From the NCBI GenBank assembly GCA_964436315.1, contig CAYTCZ010000083.1:1-18031 (forward strand): a stretch of 18,031 bases of DNA, written 5' to 3'. Both the position numbers and the translations under genes were made by a program. This document shows positions 1 through 6,544 of the stretch, piece after piece. Positions within the stretch are counted from its first letter, which is position 1. The number at the start of each line of letters is the position of its first letter. Source of the stretch: CAYTCZ01 sp964436315 (GTDB taxonomy: Bacteria > Actinomycetota > Thermoleophilia > Gaiellales > Gaiellaceae). The notes under the pieces are model-generated. The model was not told the DNA's origin. It saw only the letters and a list, made by a program, of their open reading frames with translations, and did no database searches.

Positions 1-80
1 CGCCGATATTTCCGTCATCGAAACCCGGATCGCACTTCTGGGCTGCTGTACTAGTCTGCCTCGAGTCGAGATACGAGGAG

Positions 81-767
81 ATGTACCGCGAGCTGGCCAC
101 CGCCGGGACCATCGAGAAGCTGCGGGCGAAACTCGAACCGCTTCGGAAGCGTGGTGCCGACGCTGACAGTGGCAGTCCGCCGGAGCACGACCGATTCATG
201 CGAACATTGGTCCGGATACTCGATGAGAACGAGGACGGAACGCTCGACGACGAGGAGTTGCACCAGCTTCTGGCGATGCTCAAGCTCGCCGCCATCACTT
301 CTGTGGCTGCGGAAGATGACGGTTGGAGTCTGCATCCTGAACCCGACGAACTACTCGCCGAAGCGCAAGAACGGGGCCTGATGGACAGGTTTCAGCCTGT
401 GCTCGCCCTGGTCGATCCGCTGCTCCAAACTGGGCTGATGCGGCGGGACACGACTCGCAGCGCCGTGAAGTACGAGGTCGTGGACCGGGAGTGGGACTAC
501 GGTCGGTGGGTCGCCGTGCGTGTGCATCCCGTTCACAAGAAGGGGGCGCGGATCTCTTTCAAGGTGAAAGATCTCGTCGACAACGAGCTTCCGGATTCAC
601 CTTGGAGCCAGGTCCAGACCGGCCTAATCGCTATGGGCGCCGAGTTGTCCAAGAAAGGCAACTCTCTCAGTCTTGTCATTCCAGACTCCGAGACCGCTGA
701 GCAGGTCGCCCGGCTGATATCCAGGGCTTGGCCCTTCGCCCCCGGCTGCCTGGAGGCGGAAGACTGA
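81..767 (+). CDS. Hypothetical protein with an EF-hand-like calcium-binding loop
   Basis: The 228-residue product is not recognised as a family. Residues 48-59 (DENEDGTLDDEE) fit the canonical EF-hand loop exactly: Asp1, Asn3, Asp5, Gly6, Leu8 and Glu12 are all in place, with helix-like sequence on both sides (FMRTLVRIL before, LHQLLAML after). Only one such loop is visible. The C-terminal half (about 130-228) is mixed charge and looks globular. ATG 81 has a GAGGAG directly against it with no spacer, which is too close for a good ribosome binding site. The frame stays open upstream to the window edge with no ATG, GTG or TTG, so the gene may begin outside the window and be 5' partial here. It converges with the minus-strand gene ending at 824. 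No signal peptide or membrane segment is seen. Function is unknown; calcium binding is an inference from the motif. Confidence 0.65.
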   Translation: MYRELATAGTIEKLRAKLEPLRKRGADADSGSPPEHDRFMRTLVRILDENEDGTLDDEELHQLLAMLKLAAITSVAAEDDGWSLHPEPDELLAEAQERGLMDRFQPVLALVDPLLQTGLMRRDTTRSAVKYEVVDREWDYGRWVAVRVHPVHKKGARISFKVKDLVDNELPDSPWSQVQTGLIAMGAELSKKGNSLSLVIPDSETAEQVARLISRAWPFAPGCLEAED

Positions 768-823
768 CTACCAGAGCACGGACCTGCCCGAGGACCAATG
801 AGCATTCAGGCGACCGGGCCTGT

Positions 824-1246
824 TCAGCCGATTGGTTCTCGGGCCAACAGGTCGTCGGGCGACACGAGGGTGAGTCCTTTCGCCCTCAGCAGGTTGGTGG
901 CCACCTCACGAAGATGCACCTCAGCGGCAGCCGTATCGGCTCCGTGGCCCGCCTCGCGAAGCCTGACGAGGAGCTGAAGGAACGGCACCCACGGATTCGG
1001 GTCACCGCACTCCCGGCCGAGCTCGAGGAGGACGACCTCGTCCAGCATCATGAGAGCCTGTCCCCAGCCACGAACGGCGTCTGCCGGAATGCGGTCACCG
1101 CCGACCATACGGGTGGCCTCGACGTAGAGGCCGAGAGCTTGCTTCACGGTCATGGGCTCGCGGGGAGCGCCGAAACACAGGGTCTCCAGTCGCGCGATGC
1201 GGCGCTCGAGTACTGCCGTTGTCGCATCGTTCTCAGCCTTGGTCAC
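824..1246 (-). CDS. Hypothetical protein, 140 aa, helical
   Basis: The product is a 140-residue, mildly acidic, probably all-helical protein of unknown family. The first 25 residues (TKAENDATTAVLERRIARLE) look like a short coiled coil. The rest has regular leucine spacing and no cysteine-rich, membrane or catalytic motif that I recognise. The start is GTG at 1246; a weak GGAAG lies just upstream. The opposite strand also carries a long open frame here (728-1288), but that translation has a mixed, low-complexity composition with no domain, so I prefer the minus-strand reading. The gene converges with the EF-hand gene (57 nt between stops) and is divergent from the HNH gene, with about 120 nt between their starts. 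Confidence 0.55.
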   Translation of the reverse strand: MTKAENDATTAVLERRIARLETLCFGAPREPMTVKQALGLYVEATRMVGGDRIPADAVRGWGQALMMLDEVVLLELGRECGDPNPWVPFLQLLVRLREAGHGADTAAAEVHLREVATNLLRAKGLTLVSPDDLLAREPIG

Positions 1247-1368
1247 GCTTCCATGATCTCACACGGAAGGGGCTGGGCCCAGGTCTGACGGTCCTGCGGC
1301 ACCTGGGACCGAATGCGGGAGCCTCGCTCGAGGGAGCCGTCACATGGGTGAGGTAAGGTCGAGCCTCC

Positions 1369-2250
1369 ATGCCCGACCGCCAGCGCGAAGCAACAGCCAC
1401 CCCCCAGCTTCCAGTGCTCTTCGTCAACATCGGCTGGGGCCAGCGCTACGATGGCACCGAGGAGATCCGCGGAAACCATGGTTGGCTGAGTCTCCGAGCG
1501 GACGACTGCTCGGAGATCGCCGCGTTCGCCGAGACCGACGGGGGTCTCTTTCGGTGTGGAATCGGCAGGGGGTCGATCGCCGCCGAGCGACTCGATCTCG
1601 TCTTCGTGTCTCGCTGTCCGGCGGACGGTGTGCGGCGAGTGGTGGGTGTCTATCGGAACGCTTGGGTCTTCGACTGGAATGATGACCCGGACTCCTGGAA
1701 GGGAGCCGCGACCAAGACCGCCTACCTGCTACCCGTGGGCCAACGACCTCCACTTCGCGGCTGGCCTGGACAGCAAGGCGTACGTCGCTGGGCATTCCGT
1801 GCCGGGGAGAAGGGGCGCGAGCACCCAAGTTTGATGGCGGCGTACGAAGGCCTTGTGCCTCGGCTCGGGAAGGAACACCTACCACGGAAGGAGTGGCTGG
1901 ATGGCGATGAAGACGATGAGCTTGCTGCCTTCGAAGGGGAGCTACGACGCCGCTTCGTGTTGCACCGCTCCCGAGAGCGCAGTCTCAGGGTCGCCAAGGT
2001 CCGGAGCGTGCTCGCCGAGAAGGGACGGCTCCCGTGCGAGGTTCCCGGTTGCGGGTTCGATTTCGTCGAGAGGTATGGGGAGGAGCTGGGCGAGGGGTAC
2101 GCCCACGTCCATCACCTGCACCCGCTCTCGAAGTTGACGGGGAAGACGAAGGTCACGCTCGAGGACCTGGCCATTGTGTGCGCGAACTGCCACGCGATGA
2201 TCCATCGTTGGGGCGACTGCCGACCGCTAGCCGATGTTCGTCCACGCTGA
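1369..2250 (+). CDS. HNH endonuclease with an uncharacterised N-terminal, possibly base-reader, domain
   Basis: The product is a 293-residue nuclease. The C-terminal third is a clear HNH (His-Me finger) domain: the cysteine pair C223/C228 (CEVPGC), the HHLHPLS core at 248-254, and CANCH at 271-275 followed by H279. The four cysteines should bind a structural zinc and the histidines should form the metal-dependent active site. Residues about 15-105 form a separate beta-rich part (VLFVNIGWGQRYDG, then VVGVYRNAWVF) whose pattern loosely recalls EVE/PUA-like readers of modified bases. That assignment is inference and weak. A charged linker (about 170-205, DGDEDDELAAFEGELRRRF) joins the two. ATG 1369 is preceded by GAGG/AAGG-like sequence 12-19 nt upstream, so the ribosome site is weak. 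HNH proteins with a reader domain are known among modification-dependent restriction enzymes, which would fit this neighbourhood. Confidence 0.85.
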   Translation: MPDRQREATATPQLPVLFVNIGWGQRYDGTEEIRGNHGWLSLRADDCSEIAAFAETDGGLFRCGIGRGSIAAERLDLVFVSRCPADGVRRVVGVYRNAWVFDWNDDPDSWKGAATKTAYLLPVGQRPPLRGWPGQQGVRRWAFRAGEKGREHPSLMAAYEGLVPRLGKEHLPRKEWLDGDEDDELAAFEGELRRRFVLHRSRERSLRVAKVRSVLAEKGRLPCEVPGCGFDFVERYGEELGEGYAHVHHLHPLSKLTGKTKVTLEDLAIVCANCHAMIHRWGDCRPLADVRPR

Positions 2251-2311
2251 CGAGCACGCGACCGGTATGACCGGAGGAACGTGGGCAAAGGAAGACGTCG
2301 CTGTCTTCCAG

Positions 2312-2338
2312 GCCGACAGCGCGAGATGCGCTGTCGGC
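2312..2338. terminator. Perfect 11-bp hairpin between convergent genes
   Basis: GCCGACAGCGC (2312-2322) and GCGCTGTCGGC (2328-2338) are exact reverse complements around the 5-nt loop GAGAT. The hairpin lies 61 nt after the HNH stop and 3 nt beyond the stop of the converging lipoprotein gene. There is no clear T tract on either side, so it is a candidate bidirectional terminator or mRNA 3'-end stabiliser. Confidence 0.6.
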
Positions 2339-2341
2339 TCC

Positions 2342-3019
2342 TCACGGATCGACGCTCTGGCATGCCTCCCATGACGCCTCGCTCGCCGAGATTGCCGCTC
2401 GCAAAGCTTCAGACGCTTCGTCCGACGGCACTGCGCGATAGGCGTCTCTCGCAGCGATGGCCGGGCCCCGTGCGGCGTCGCGCGCGGCGGACGCCAGAGG
2501 GAGCAGGTCTCTCGCGACCTCTCCCCGTCCGTCGTCGCCTCCCTCCGCGGCGAAGCGCTCCACCGCCCCCGCAATCGCATCGTCACGTCGAGCAACGATT
2601 GCCTGCGAGAGCTTGCCCTCCGCGACGAGACGTTGCTCCAGCTCGGCGACGCCCACGGCTGCGGCATCGACGCAAGGGTTGGCTCCCCCGATTGCCAGCG
2701 CGGCGAGAGACTGGATGGCGAGCGTCCCCTCGATCGACTTCAGCGACTCGCTGTACTGGGTCCACGCGTCGGTGCATGCACGGTTTCGCGCTGCCCCACG
2801 CGCTTGGCCGTCGCTCTGGGCACGCTCGCCCTCAGCGACGGCGTTCTCGGCTTCGAGCACCACAGCCGACCATGCGTCGTGAGCGACGACGCGAGCCTCG
2901 TTGCACTCCTCCTCGGCACTCTGACAGCCGACGACGGTCGTTGCAGCGATCGCGATGGTCAGCACCAGGGCTTCGCGACCACGGTCGCGGAGGGGCGTTG
3001 TCGTTTCTCGGTCCTTCAT
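2342..3019 (-). CDS. Predicted lipoprotein, helical, function unknown
   Basis: The 225-residue product starts with a charged N-terminus (MKDRETTTPLRDRGRE) and a hydrophobic core (17-30). A lipobox follows, V29-V30-G31-C32, so C32 is predicted to be lipidated after signal peptidase II cleavage. The mature part is alanine-rich, helical and charged, like periplasmic coiled proteins, and has four further cysteines (C39, C82, C116, C220) that could form two disulfides. ATG 3019 is preceded by AAGGGA at good spacing. The opposite strand has a long arginine-rich open frame here that lacks any domain and is a shadow. The gene is divergent from the XRE regulator and shares with it the palindromic promoter region at 3049-3072, so the regulator may control it. 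A role at the cell envelope is inferred; no family is recognised. Confidence 0.75.
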   Translation of the reverse strand: MKDRETTTPLRDRGREALVLTIAIAATTVVGCQSAEEECNEARVVAHDAWSAVVLEAENAVAEGERAQSDGQARGAARNRACTDAWTQYSESLKSIEGTLAIQSLAALAIGGANPCVDAAAVGVAELEQRLVAEGKLSQAIVARRDDAIAGAVERFAAEGGDDGRGEVARDLLPLASAARDAARGPAIAARDAYRAVPSDEASEALRAAISASEASWEACQSVDP

Positions 3020-3048
3020 TGTGATCCCTTCTCCGAGCTTCGCCCGGA

Positions 3049-3072
3049 TATTACGCCAAATATGGCGTTATA
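3049..3072. promoter_or_regulatory. Near-perfect palindrome in a divergent promoter, likely operator
   Basis: ACGCCA (3053-3058) and TGGCGT (3063-3068) are exact inverted repeats around AATA. Pairing resumes after a single T/T mismatch (3052/3069) for three more bases on each side. The site is AT-rich in an otherwise GC-rich region. A TTATAA at 3068-3073 could serve as the -10 box for the regulator, and a TAATAT on the minus strand (3053-3048) as the -10 box for the lipoprotein gene. Both boxes overlap the palindrome, the usual layout for an autorepressor operator. No convincing -35 boxes are visible. Confidence 0.6.
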
Positions 3073-3105
3073 AAACTCGATCGGTGTGGGTAGCTCCTTT
3101 CGTGG

Positions 3106-3375
3106 ATGCCGCCCCGCGAGCGCGACGAACTACTCGAGTCCATCGCGGCGAACGTGCGTCGGCGCCGATCCGAGCTCGGCCTGACCCAGCAGGAGCTTGC
3201 GGAGCGTGCGGGAGTGGACCTGCGGTACCTCCAGAAGGTGGAGGCAGCCGAGGTGGACTTCCGGGTGTCGCTGCTGCCGAACTTGGCGGACGCCTTGGAA
3301 GAGCGACCAGAGAGGCTCTTGGAGCCCGCCACACTCCTGCGTTCTGGCCCGGGCAGACCTCCTAGACAGACATGA
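3106..3375 (+). CDS. XRE/Cro-family helix-turn-helix regulator
   Basis: The product is an 89-residue HTH_3-type DNA-binding protein. The domain spans about residues 11-70: IAANVRRRRSELGLTQQELA, then the recognition region AERAGVDLRYLQKVEAA, then a short helical closing segment (LLPNLADALEERPERLL). This is the minimal Cro/C-protein size. The C-terminus ends GPGRPPRQT, which resembles an AT-hook core. ATG 3106 is the first start after an in-frame TAG at 3091; no clear Shine-Dalgarno precedes it. The gene lies about 34 nt downstream of the palindrome at 3049-3072, which I infer to be its operator. The likely role is repression of itself and of the divergent lipoprotein gene. A restriction-controller role is possible but no adjacent methyltransferase supports it. 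Confidence 0.88.
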   Translation: MPPRERDELLESIAANVRRRRSELGLTQQELAERAGVDLRYLQKVEAAEVDFRVSLLPNLADALEERPERLLEPATLLRSGPGRPPRQT

Positions 3376-3404
3376 GGCCCCTGGCCCCGAGTAGGCCAGG
3401 GGTC
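3376..3404. terminator. Bidirectional terminator-like hairpin
   Basis: CCCCTGGCC (3378-3386) and GGCCAGGGG (3394-3402) pair perfectly around a 7-nt loop, with a further G-T wobble and G-C pair at the base. The hairpin begins at the base after the regulator stop codon and ends 8 nt from the stop of the converging nuclease gene. T tracts are absent. Confidence 0.65.
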
Positions 3405-3412
3405 CCACATCC

Positions 3413-4189
3413 TCAGGCTGCTTCGACCTGGCCAGCCCCAGCCAGACAGCGCCGACGGTACTCGCACGTCGCGCACGTCCACCCCGGGGCCGGTGGGAAG
3501 TGCCCGGCGGCGATCGCCTCCTCGATGGCCATCGCCGCGTCGAAGAACCAGCGCTCCCTCAGTGGGTTGCGCTGCACCCTCAGCTTCTGGAGCCGGGGGC
3601 GTTTGTTCTTGATCACGACCCAGACCGTGAGGCTGCCCGCGCCCAGCTCGTCGAGCACGGCCGAGTAGGCTCCGAACTGGAGGTTGGAACCGATGCTCGC
3701 CTCCGAGTAGGGCGAGCGGCTGGTCTTCAGCTCGACGACGTCGTCGCCCTCGACTCGGAAGTCCAGGTAGCAGAGCAACGGCCGGGGGAGCGCTTCCCCG
3801 GTGACCGGGTGATGCAGCTCGACCTGGTGGCGCTCTTCGACGTCCGTGACGACGAGCCCGCCCTCCTCTTCCAGGAAGAATCGGACGAGGTTCTCGGTGT
3901 GCTCGAGGAGGTCGGCCTGCGTCCAGCGGCCCCAGCGGACCGGCGGCCCGTCGATGGCGGCGGCGAAGTCGGCGTGGGCGACGTCGAGCGCTTCGTCGAT
4001 GGTCGGTTCGCGCTCCGCCAAGCGGGTCTCGAAGAACCACCCGATGGCCGAATGGACGACCGAGCCAACGACGAGGCTCGGGCCTTTGTCCTCGGGCTCG
4101 GCGTCGTCGAGGTAGCGAAGGGCGTACTTGCGCGGGCACATCGCATAGGTCTTGAGCTGGCTCGCGCTCGTGTATTCAGGCAGCCCCAC
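3413..4189 (-). CDS. PD-(D/E)XK exonuclease of the Cas4/RecB type with predicted 4Fe-4S cluster
   Basis: The 258-residue product has the full Cas4/RecB-nuclease signature: SASQLKTYAMCPRKYALRYL at the N-terminus with C18, a conserved His in GSVVHSAIG (H46), D143 in CYLDF, E153 and K155 in VVELKTS, and Q171 in LQFGAYS. A C-terminal cysteine trio C239-x2-C242-x5-C248 would complete a 4Fe-4S cluster with C18. It should be a metal-dependent DNA exonuclease for end processing or recombination. The start is GTG 4189, preceded by a perfect AAGGAGG with 5-nt spacing. Longer readings upstream lack sense and overlap the 109-aa gene. The two overlap by 14 nt, which suggests one operon. No other cas gene or repeat array is nearby, so it is not evidence of CRISPR. 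Such stand-alone genes are common in phages, plasmids and ICEs. Confidence 0.9.
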   Translation of the reverse strand: MGLPEYTSASQLKTYAMCPRKYALRYLDDAEPEDKGPSLVVGSVVHSAIGWFFETRLAEREPTIDEALDVAHADFAAAIDGPPVRWGRWTQADLLEHTENLVRFFLEEEGGLVVTDVEERHQVELHHPVTGEALPRPLLCYLDFRVEGDDVVELKTSRSPYSEASIGSNLQFGAYSAVLDELGAGSLTVWVVIKNKRPRLQKLRVQRNPLRERWFFDAAMAIEEAIAAGHFPPAPGWTCATCEYRRRCLAGAGQVEAA

Positions 4190-4505
4190 GGTCGCCTCCT
4201 TCGTCGTCCTTGAGGCGATCGATGAGCTGGCTCGCGGCGCGCATGGAGGGAGCTTCGCCACTGCGGAGACCCAGCTCGCGCTCGATGTACGTGCGGGCCT
4301 TCGCGCCCCGGAGGCCGCGGGCGTAGACCAGCCTGTAGACCAGTCGCTTCTGGCCATCGGACCAGGTGCGGTCTTCGGTGTCGTGGACCTGCCGCCGATC
4401 GCCGCTTCCGGTGGTCGGTCGGGGAGTGCTCTCCTCGAGCAGCTCGCGGAGCAGGAGGCCTGGGATACGAATCACCAGGGCGTCGTCTTCGTCGTGTCGG
4501 TTCAT
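4176..4505 (-). CDS. Hypothetical protein, 109 aa
   Basis: The product is unrecognised. It starts MNRHDEDDALVIRIPGLLLREL, followed by a polar stretch (about 28-45) and a basic helical part with YRLVYARGLRGAKARTYIER and a C-terminal helix (MRAASQLIDRLKDD). No membrane segment or catalytic motif is seen. ATG 4505 has an AAAGGAAA about 7 nt upstream. The 3' end overlaps the start of the Cas4-like gene by 14 nt, so the two are probably co-transcribed and translationally coupled; the small protein may be an accessory of the nuclease, but that is inference. The upstream boundary is the hairpin at 4533-4571. Confidence 0.7.
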   Translation of the reverse strand: MNRHDEDDALVIRIPGLLLRELLEESTPRPTTGSGDRRQVHDTEDRTWSDGQKRLVYRLVYARGLRGAKARTYIERELGLRSGEAPSMRAASQLIDRLKDDEGGDRGAA

Positions 4506-4532
4506 GGGGGTTTCCTTTCGTTCGCAAATGAA

Positions 4533-4571
4533 GAAGGCCCCGACACGCCGTGATGACGTGCCGGGGCCTTC
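4533..4571 (-). terminator. Intrinsic-type terminator of the RadC operon
   Basis: GAAGGCCCCG-A-CACG (4533-4547) pairs with CGTGCCGGGGCCTTC (4557-4571) over 15 positions with a single mismatch, around a 9-nt loop. On the minus strand the stem is followed by TTCATTT, a short T-rich run. It lies 17 nt beyond the stop of the RadC-like gene and upstream of the 109-aa gene, so it separates two minus-strand transcription units. Confidence 0.75.
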
Positions 4572-4588
4572 GGTTGAGGGATGGGGTT

Positions 4589-5167
4589 TCAGGCGCTTCG
4601 GTCGAGCGGGGCGAGGAGGCCTTGGTCGAGGAAGCTGTAGTGTCGGCCGCCGCCGACGATGACGTGGTCGAGCAGCCGAAGTCCGAGAAGCTCGGCTCCG
4701 GTGACCAGGCGATGGGTGAGGCCGATGTCCTCCGGCGAGGGCGCGACATCACCCGACGGGTGGTTGTGGACCACGATCCCCGATGGGCACCCGTTGAGCA
4801 CCAGGACCCGCAGGACGTCGCCAGGAGCGACGAGGCAGTGGGCAGGTCCACCGCGGGCCACCTGCCGAACCACGCGGCCGCGGTTCTTGGCGTCGAGCCC
4901 CACGACCCACAGCGACTCCATCGGGTCTGGGCCCAACTTCGGGATGAAGAAGGCTGCGACGTCGCTGCTCGAGAGGAGGCGACCGGTGAGCGGCTCGATG
5001 CTTCCGCCGGAACGGAGCAGCTCCCGAAGCGCACGGACCTTGGGCGCGATGCTCTCCGGCGGGACGACGTCTTCGTCGAGGAGCTGCGATGGACGCAGCC
5101 GGCGAGGGAGCCGATTGCGTGGGAGGATGGTGGCGATCAGCTCGTCGATTCGAGTCAGGTCGCTCAT
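4589..5167 (-). CDS. radC: RadC-like JAB/MPN (JAMM) domain protein
   Basis: The product has 192 residues and the JAMM metal motif of the RadC family: an upstream Glu (E84 in PMESLWVVGLD), HNHPSG at 134-139 and SPEDIGL with S144 and D147. It ends with the typical GLRLLDHVIVG segment. Zinc binding by H134, H136 and D147 is expected from the family. It is slightly shorter than chromosomal RadC, and its N-terminal part (1-60) is only loosely like the usual helix-hairpin-helix region. RadC-like proteins are frequent on plasmids, phages and ICEs. The biochemical role is unsettled, and the old assignment to DNA repair is doubtful. ATG 5167 overlaps the stop of the 210-aa gene by ATGA, so the pair is translationally coupled. 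The hairpin at 4533-4571 ends the operon. Confidence 0.92.
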   Translation of the reverse strand: MSDLTRIDELIATILPRNRLPRRLRPSQLLDEDVVPPESIAPKVRALRELLRSGGSIEPLTGRLLSSSDVAAFFIPKLGPDPMESLWVVGLDAKNRGRVVRQVARGGPAHCLVAPGDVLRVLVLNGCPSGIVVHNHPSGDVAPSPEDIGLTHRLVTGAELLGLRLLDHVIVGGGRHYSFLDQGLLAPLDRSA

Positions 5168-5796
5168 GCCGCCCTCCCCACTGCTTCGAGCACGTGGTCC
5201 CAGAGCCGCGCCCGGCGCGATGCAGCAGCCGGAGGAGGCCGCCGAGCGAGCGACACGCGGAACACGGGGCTCGTGGCCGGCTCAGGTGAGAGACGAAGGG
5301 CGTAGCGGCCACGGGTACCCTTGGCTCGGTAGCGAACCACGAGCTGACCTGGCTCGAGCTGGGTGTCGGTGAAGGTGACGCCCTTGCAGACCCGCACGAG
5401 CCGGCGGAGCAGGCGAAGGTCGATGCTCCCGGAGTGTTCCCCCAGCTCGAAGTGCAGTGAGCCCCGGGGGATCGACCGGATGGTGCTGACCAGTGCCTGG
5501 GAATCGAGGCTCGTGAACCGGTCGCCGACAGATGCGGACTGACCGAGGGCCGCGAGGTGGTGCTCGGCGGTGCGCCGAGACCGCTGCTCGCGCCGACCCC
5601 GAGCGCGCTTGGCAACCGTGCGCACCTGCACCAGCAGCTCGGGCGCTGCCGTCGCGAGCTGCGCTGGCGGCACCTCGAGGAGCTGGCCCAATCGCTCGGG
5701 CTGTCTCCGGCGCAGGGCGAGGAGCTGGGATTCTGCTCCGACGACCCCGCGCTCACACAGGCGCGCGAGGGTGCGGACCTCGGTGAGGTTCACCAT
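5164..5796 (-). CDS. Hypothetical protein, 210 aa, with a basic central stretch
   Basis: No family is recognised. The N-terminal 55 residues are leucine-rich and helical. A strongly basic stretch follows (VAKRARGRREQRSRR, about 61-75) that could contact nucleic acid or be a flexible linker. The second half is beta-rich (SLHFELGEHSGSIDLRLL, GQLVVRYRAKGTRGRYALRL) and may be a compact binding domain. ATG 5796 is followed directly by GTG, so either may start translation; AAGGGGG lies about 7 nt upstream. The start overlaps the stop of the 127-aa gene by 7 nt and the end overlaps radC by 4 nt. All three therefore form one coupled operon. Confidence 0.7.
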   Translation of the reverse strand: MVNLTEVRTLARLCERGVVGAESQLLALRRRQPERLGQLLEVPPAQLATAAPELLVQVRTVAKRARGRREQRSRRTAEHHLAALGQSASVGDRFTSLDSQALVSTIRSIPRGSLHFELGEHSGSIDLRLLRRLVRVCKGVTFTDTQLEPGQLVVRYRAKGTRGRYALRLSPEPATSPVFRVSLARRPPPAAASRRARLWDHVLEAVGRAA

Positions 5797-6173
5797 CGGT
5801 GGCCCCCTTCCCGTGGATCCGAAGCCCAGCTCGGGAGCTTGCAGTCGTCCTCGTCCTCCAGGTCGTCGTCGAACAGCGGCGAGCGGGAGCCACGTCCGGG
5901 GGTGACGAGAGGGCGTTCGCGATGCCGATGTTCGTGCCGCTCGCTGGCGCGCCCCGTGCGGGAGACGATACCGGCAAAGACGTCGTTGTCGTCGACGAGG
6001 AGCAGGCCGGTGTAGGTGTGTCCCTCCGTCGACTCCACGCGCAGATCGGGCGGCGGTCGAAGGTGGGGGTGGATGCGGCTGACGGCCGCGCGGAGACCGG
6101 TTCGAGCGGTCTCGAAAGCAACGACGAGCACGAGCCCGAGGTTGCGCAACGTAGATCTGGGTAGCTCTTGCAT
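5790..6173 (-). CDS. Hypothetical protein, 127 aa
   Basis: Unrecognised product and first gene of the RadC operon. The N-terminus has a hydrophobic helix (NLGLVLVVAFETA, about 11-23) that is short for a membrane anchor. Next comes a beta-like segment (HTYTGLLLVDDNDVFAGIVSR), then a polar histidine/arginine-rich stretch and an acidic run (FDDDLEDEDD). The LVDDNDVFAGIV piece may form a small barrel-like core, but this is a guess. ATG 6173 has a strong GGAGG with 5-nt spacing. The gene is bounded upstream by the hairpin at 6197-6229, so the operon promoter must lie close to that hairpin. Confidence 0.65.
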   Translation of the reverse strand: MQELPRSTLRNLGLVLVVAFETARTGLRAAVSRIHPHLRPPPDLRVESTEGHTYTGLLLVDDNDVFAGIVSRTGRASERHEHRHRERPLVTPGRGSRSPLFDDDLEDEDDCKLPSWASDPREGGHRW

Positions 6174-6196
6174 GTCGTCCTCCGGCGAAAGCGCGA

Positions 6197-6229
6197 GCGC
6201 CCCGGTCCTCGTGGTGAAGACCGGGGCGC
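6197..6229 (-). terminator. Terminator-like hairpin after the membrane microprotein gene
   Basis: GCGCCCCGGTC (6197-6207) and GACCGGGGCGC (6219-6229) are exact reverse complements around an 11-nt loop. On the minus strand the stem is followed by TCGCGCTTTCG, so the T tract is poor. It lies 20 nt past the stop at 6250 and upstream of the 127-aa gene, where it would insulate the two minus-strand units. Confidence 0.7.
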
Positions 6230-6249
6230 CAGGCGTTCTGCCCTCGGGC

Positions 6250-6396
6250 CTACTTGCGGCCGAAGAGCATCTCCTTGGTACCAGCGACGATGATGGCGAC
6301 GACGATGCCGGCGGTGGCCCGCTGGACGCCGTCGTCCTGGACGAGCTTTCCGAAGAAGCCGGGCTCCTCGTTGGCGGTGTTGGTGTTCTCGTTCAC
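6250..6396 (-). CDS. Single-span membrane microprotein, 48 aa
   Basis: This small gene starts at GTG 6396, preceded by AAGGAG about 9 nt upstream. The product begins VNENTNTANEEPGFFGKL, acidic and polar, then has one hydrophobic segment (GIVVAIIVAG, about 30-39, with flanking ATA/TKEM). It ends with the basic tail LFGRK, so an N-out/C-in orientation is likely. A good ribosome site, a coherent amphipathic pattern and a hairpin directly downstream argue that it is real. It follows the DUF932 gene by 148 nt on the same strand and may be co-transcribed with it. A 33-codon frame (6393-6494) overlaps its GTG through GTGA and could be a leader; I do not call that as a gene. Function is unknown. Confidence 0.65.
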   Translation of the reverse strand: MNENTNTANEEPGFFGKLVQDDGVQRATAGIVVAIIVAGTKEMLFGRK

Positions 6397-6544
6397 GGCG
6401 TACGTCTCCTTCTCCGCAGAATGCGGATGGTGCGGCTCGAGGCCGCGGGGTTGGTCAGCGGGTGCCGGGTCGCGCCGAAGCACGCGGCGAACACTCTCGC
6501 TTCGACCTGCTGATAGGAGATTCGGGTCCCGATTTCGCTGAGGG

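Noticed and set aside
728..1288. 186-codon plus-strand frame opposite the 140-aa gene
   Set aside because: It overlaps the end of the EF-hand gene, has mixed low-complexity sequence and no ribosome site; the minus-strand protein is more regular.
2281..3024. 247-codon arginine-rich plus-strand frame opposite the lipoprotein
   Set aside because: It has extreme Arg/Pro content, no domain, and spans the terminator hairpin and the lipoprotein signal region on the other strand.
3413..4189. Possible CRISPR-Cas locus because of the Cas4-like nuclease
   Set aside because: No repeat-spacer array and no cas1, cas2 or effector gene is present; stand-alone Cas4/RecB-like nucleases are common on mobile elements.
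3500..4213. Long plus-strand open frame opposite the Cas4-like nuclease
   Set aside because: The opposite strand encodes a complete nuclease with all catalytic and Fe-S residues; this frame has no domain and a composition typical of a GC-rich shadow.
6100..6125. GGTTCGAG resembling a tRNA T-loop
   Set aside because: It lies inside the 127-aa coding gene and no acceptor, anticodon or D-arm pairing can be built around it.
6393..6494. 33-codon minus-strand frame overlapping the start of the membrane microprotein
   Set aside because: The GTGA overlap with the next start is suggestive of a leader, but the ribosome site is weak and the peptide is short and ends in an arginine run; not enough to call.
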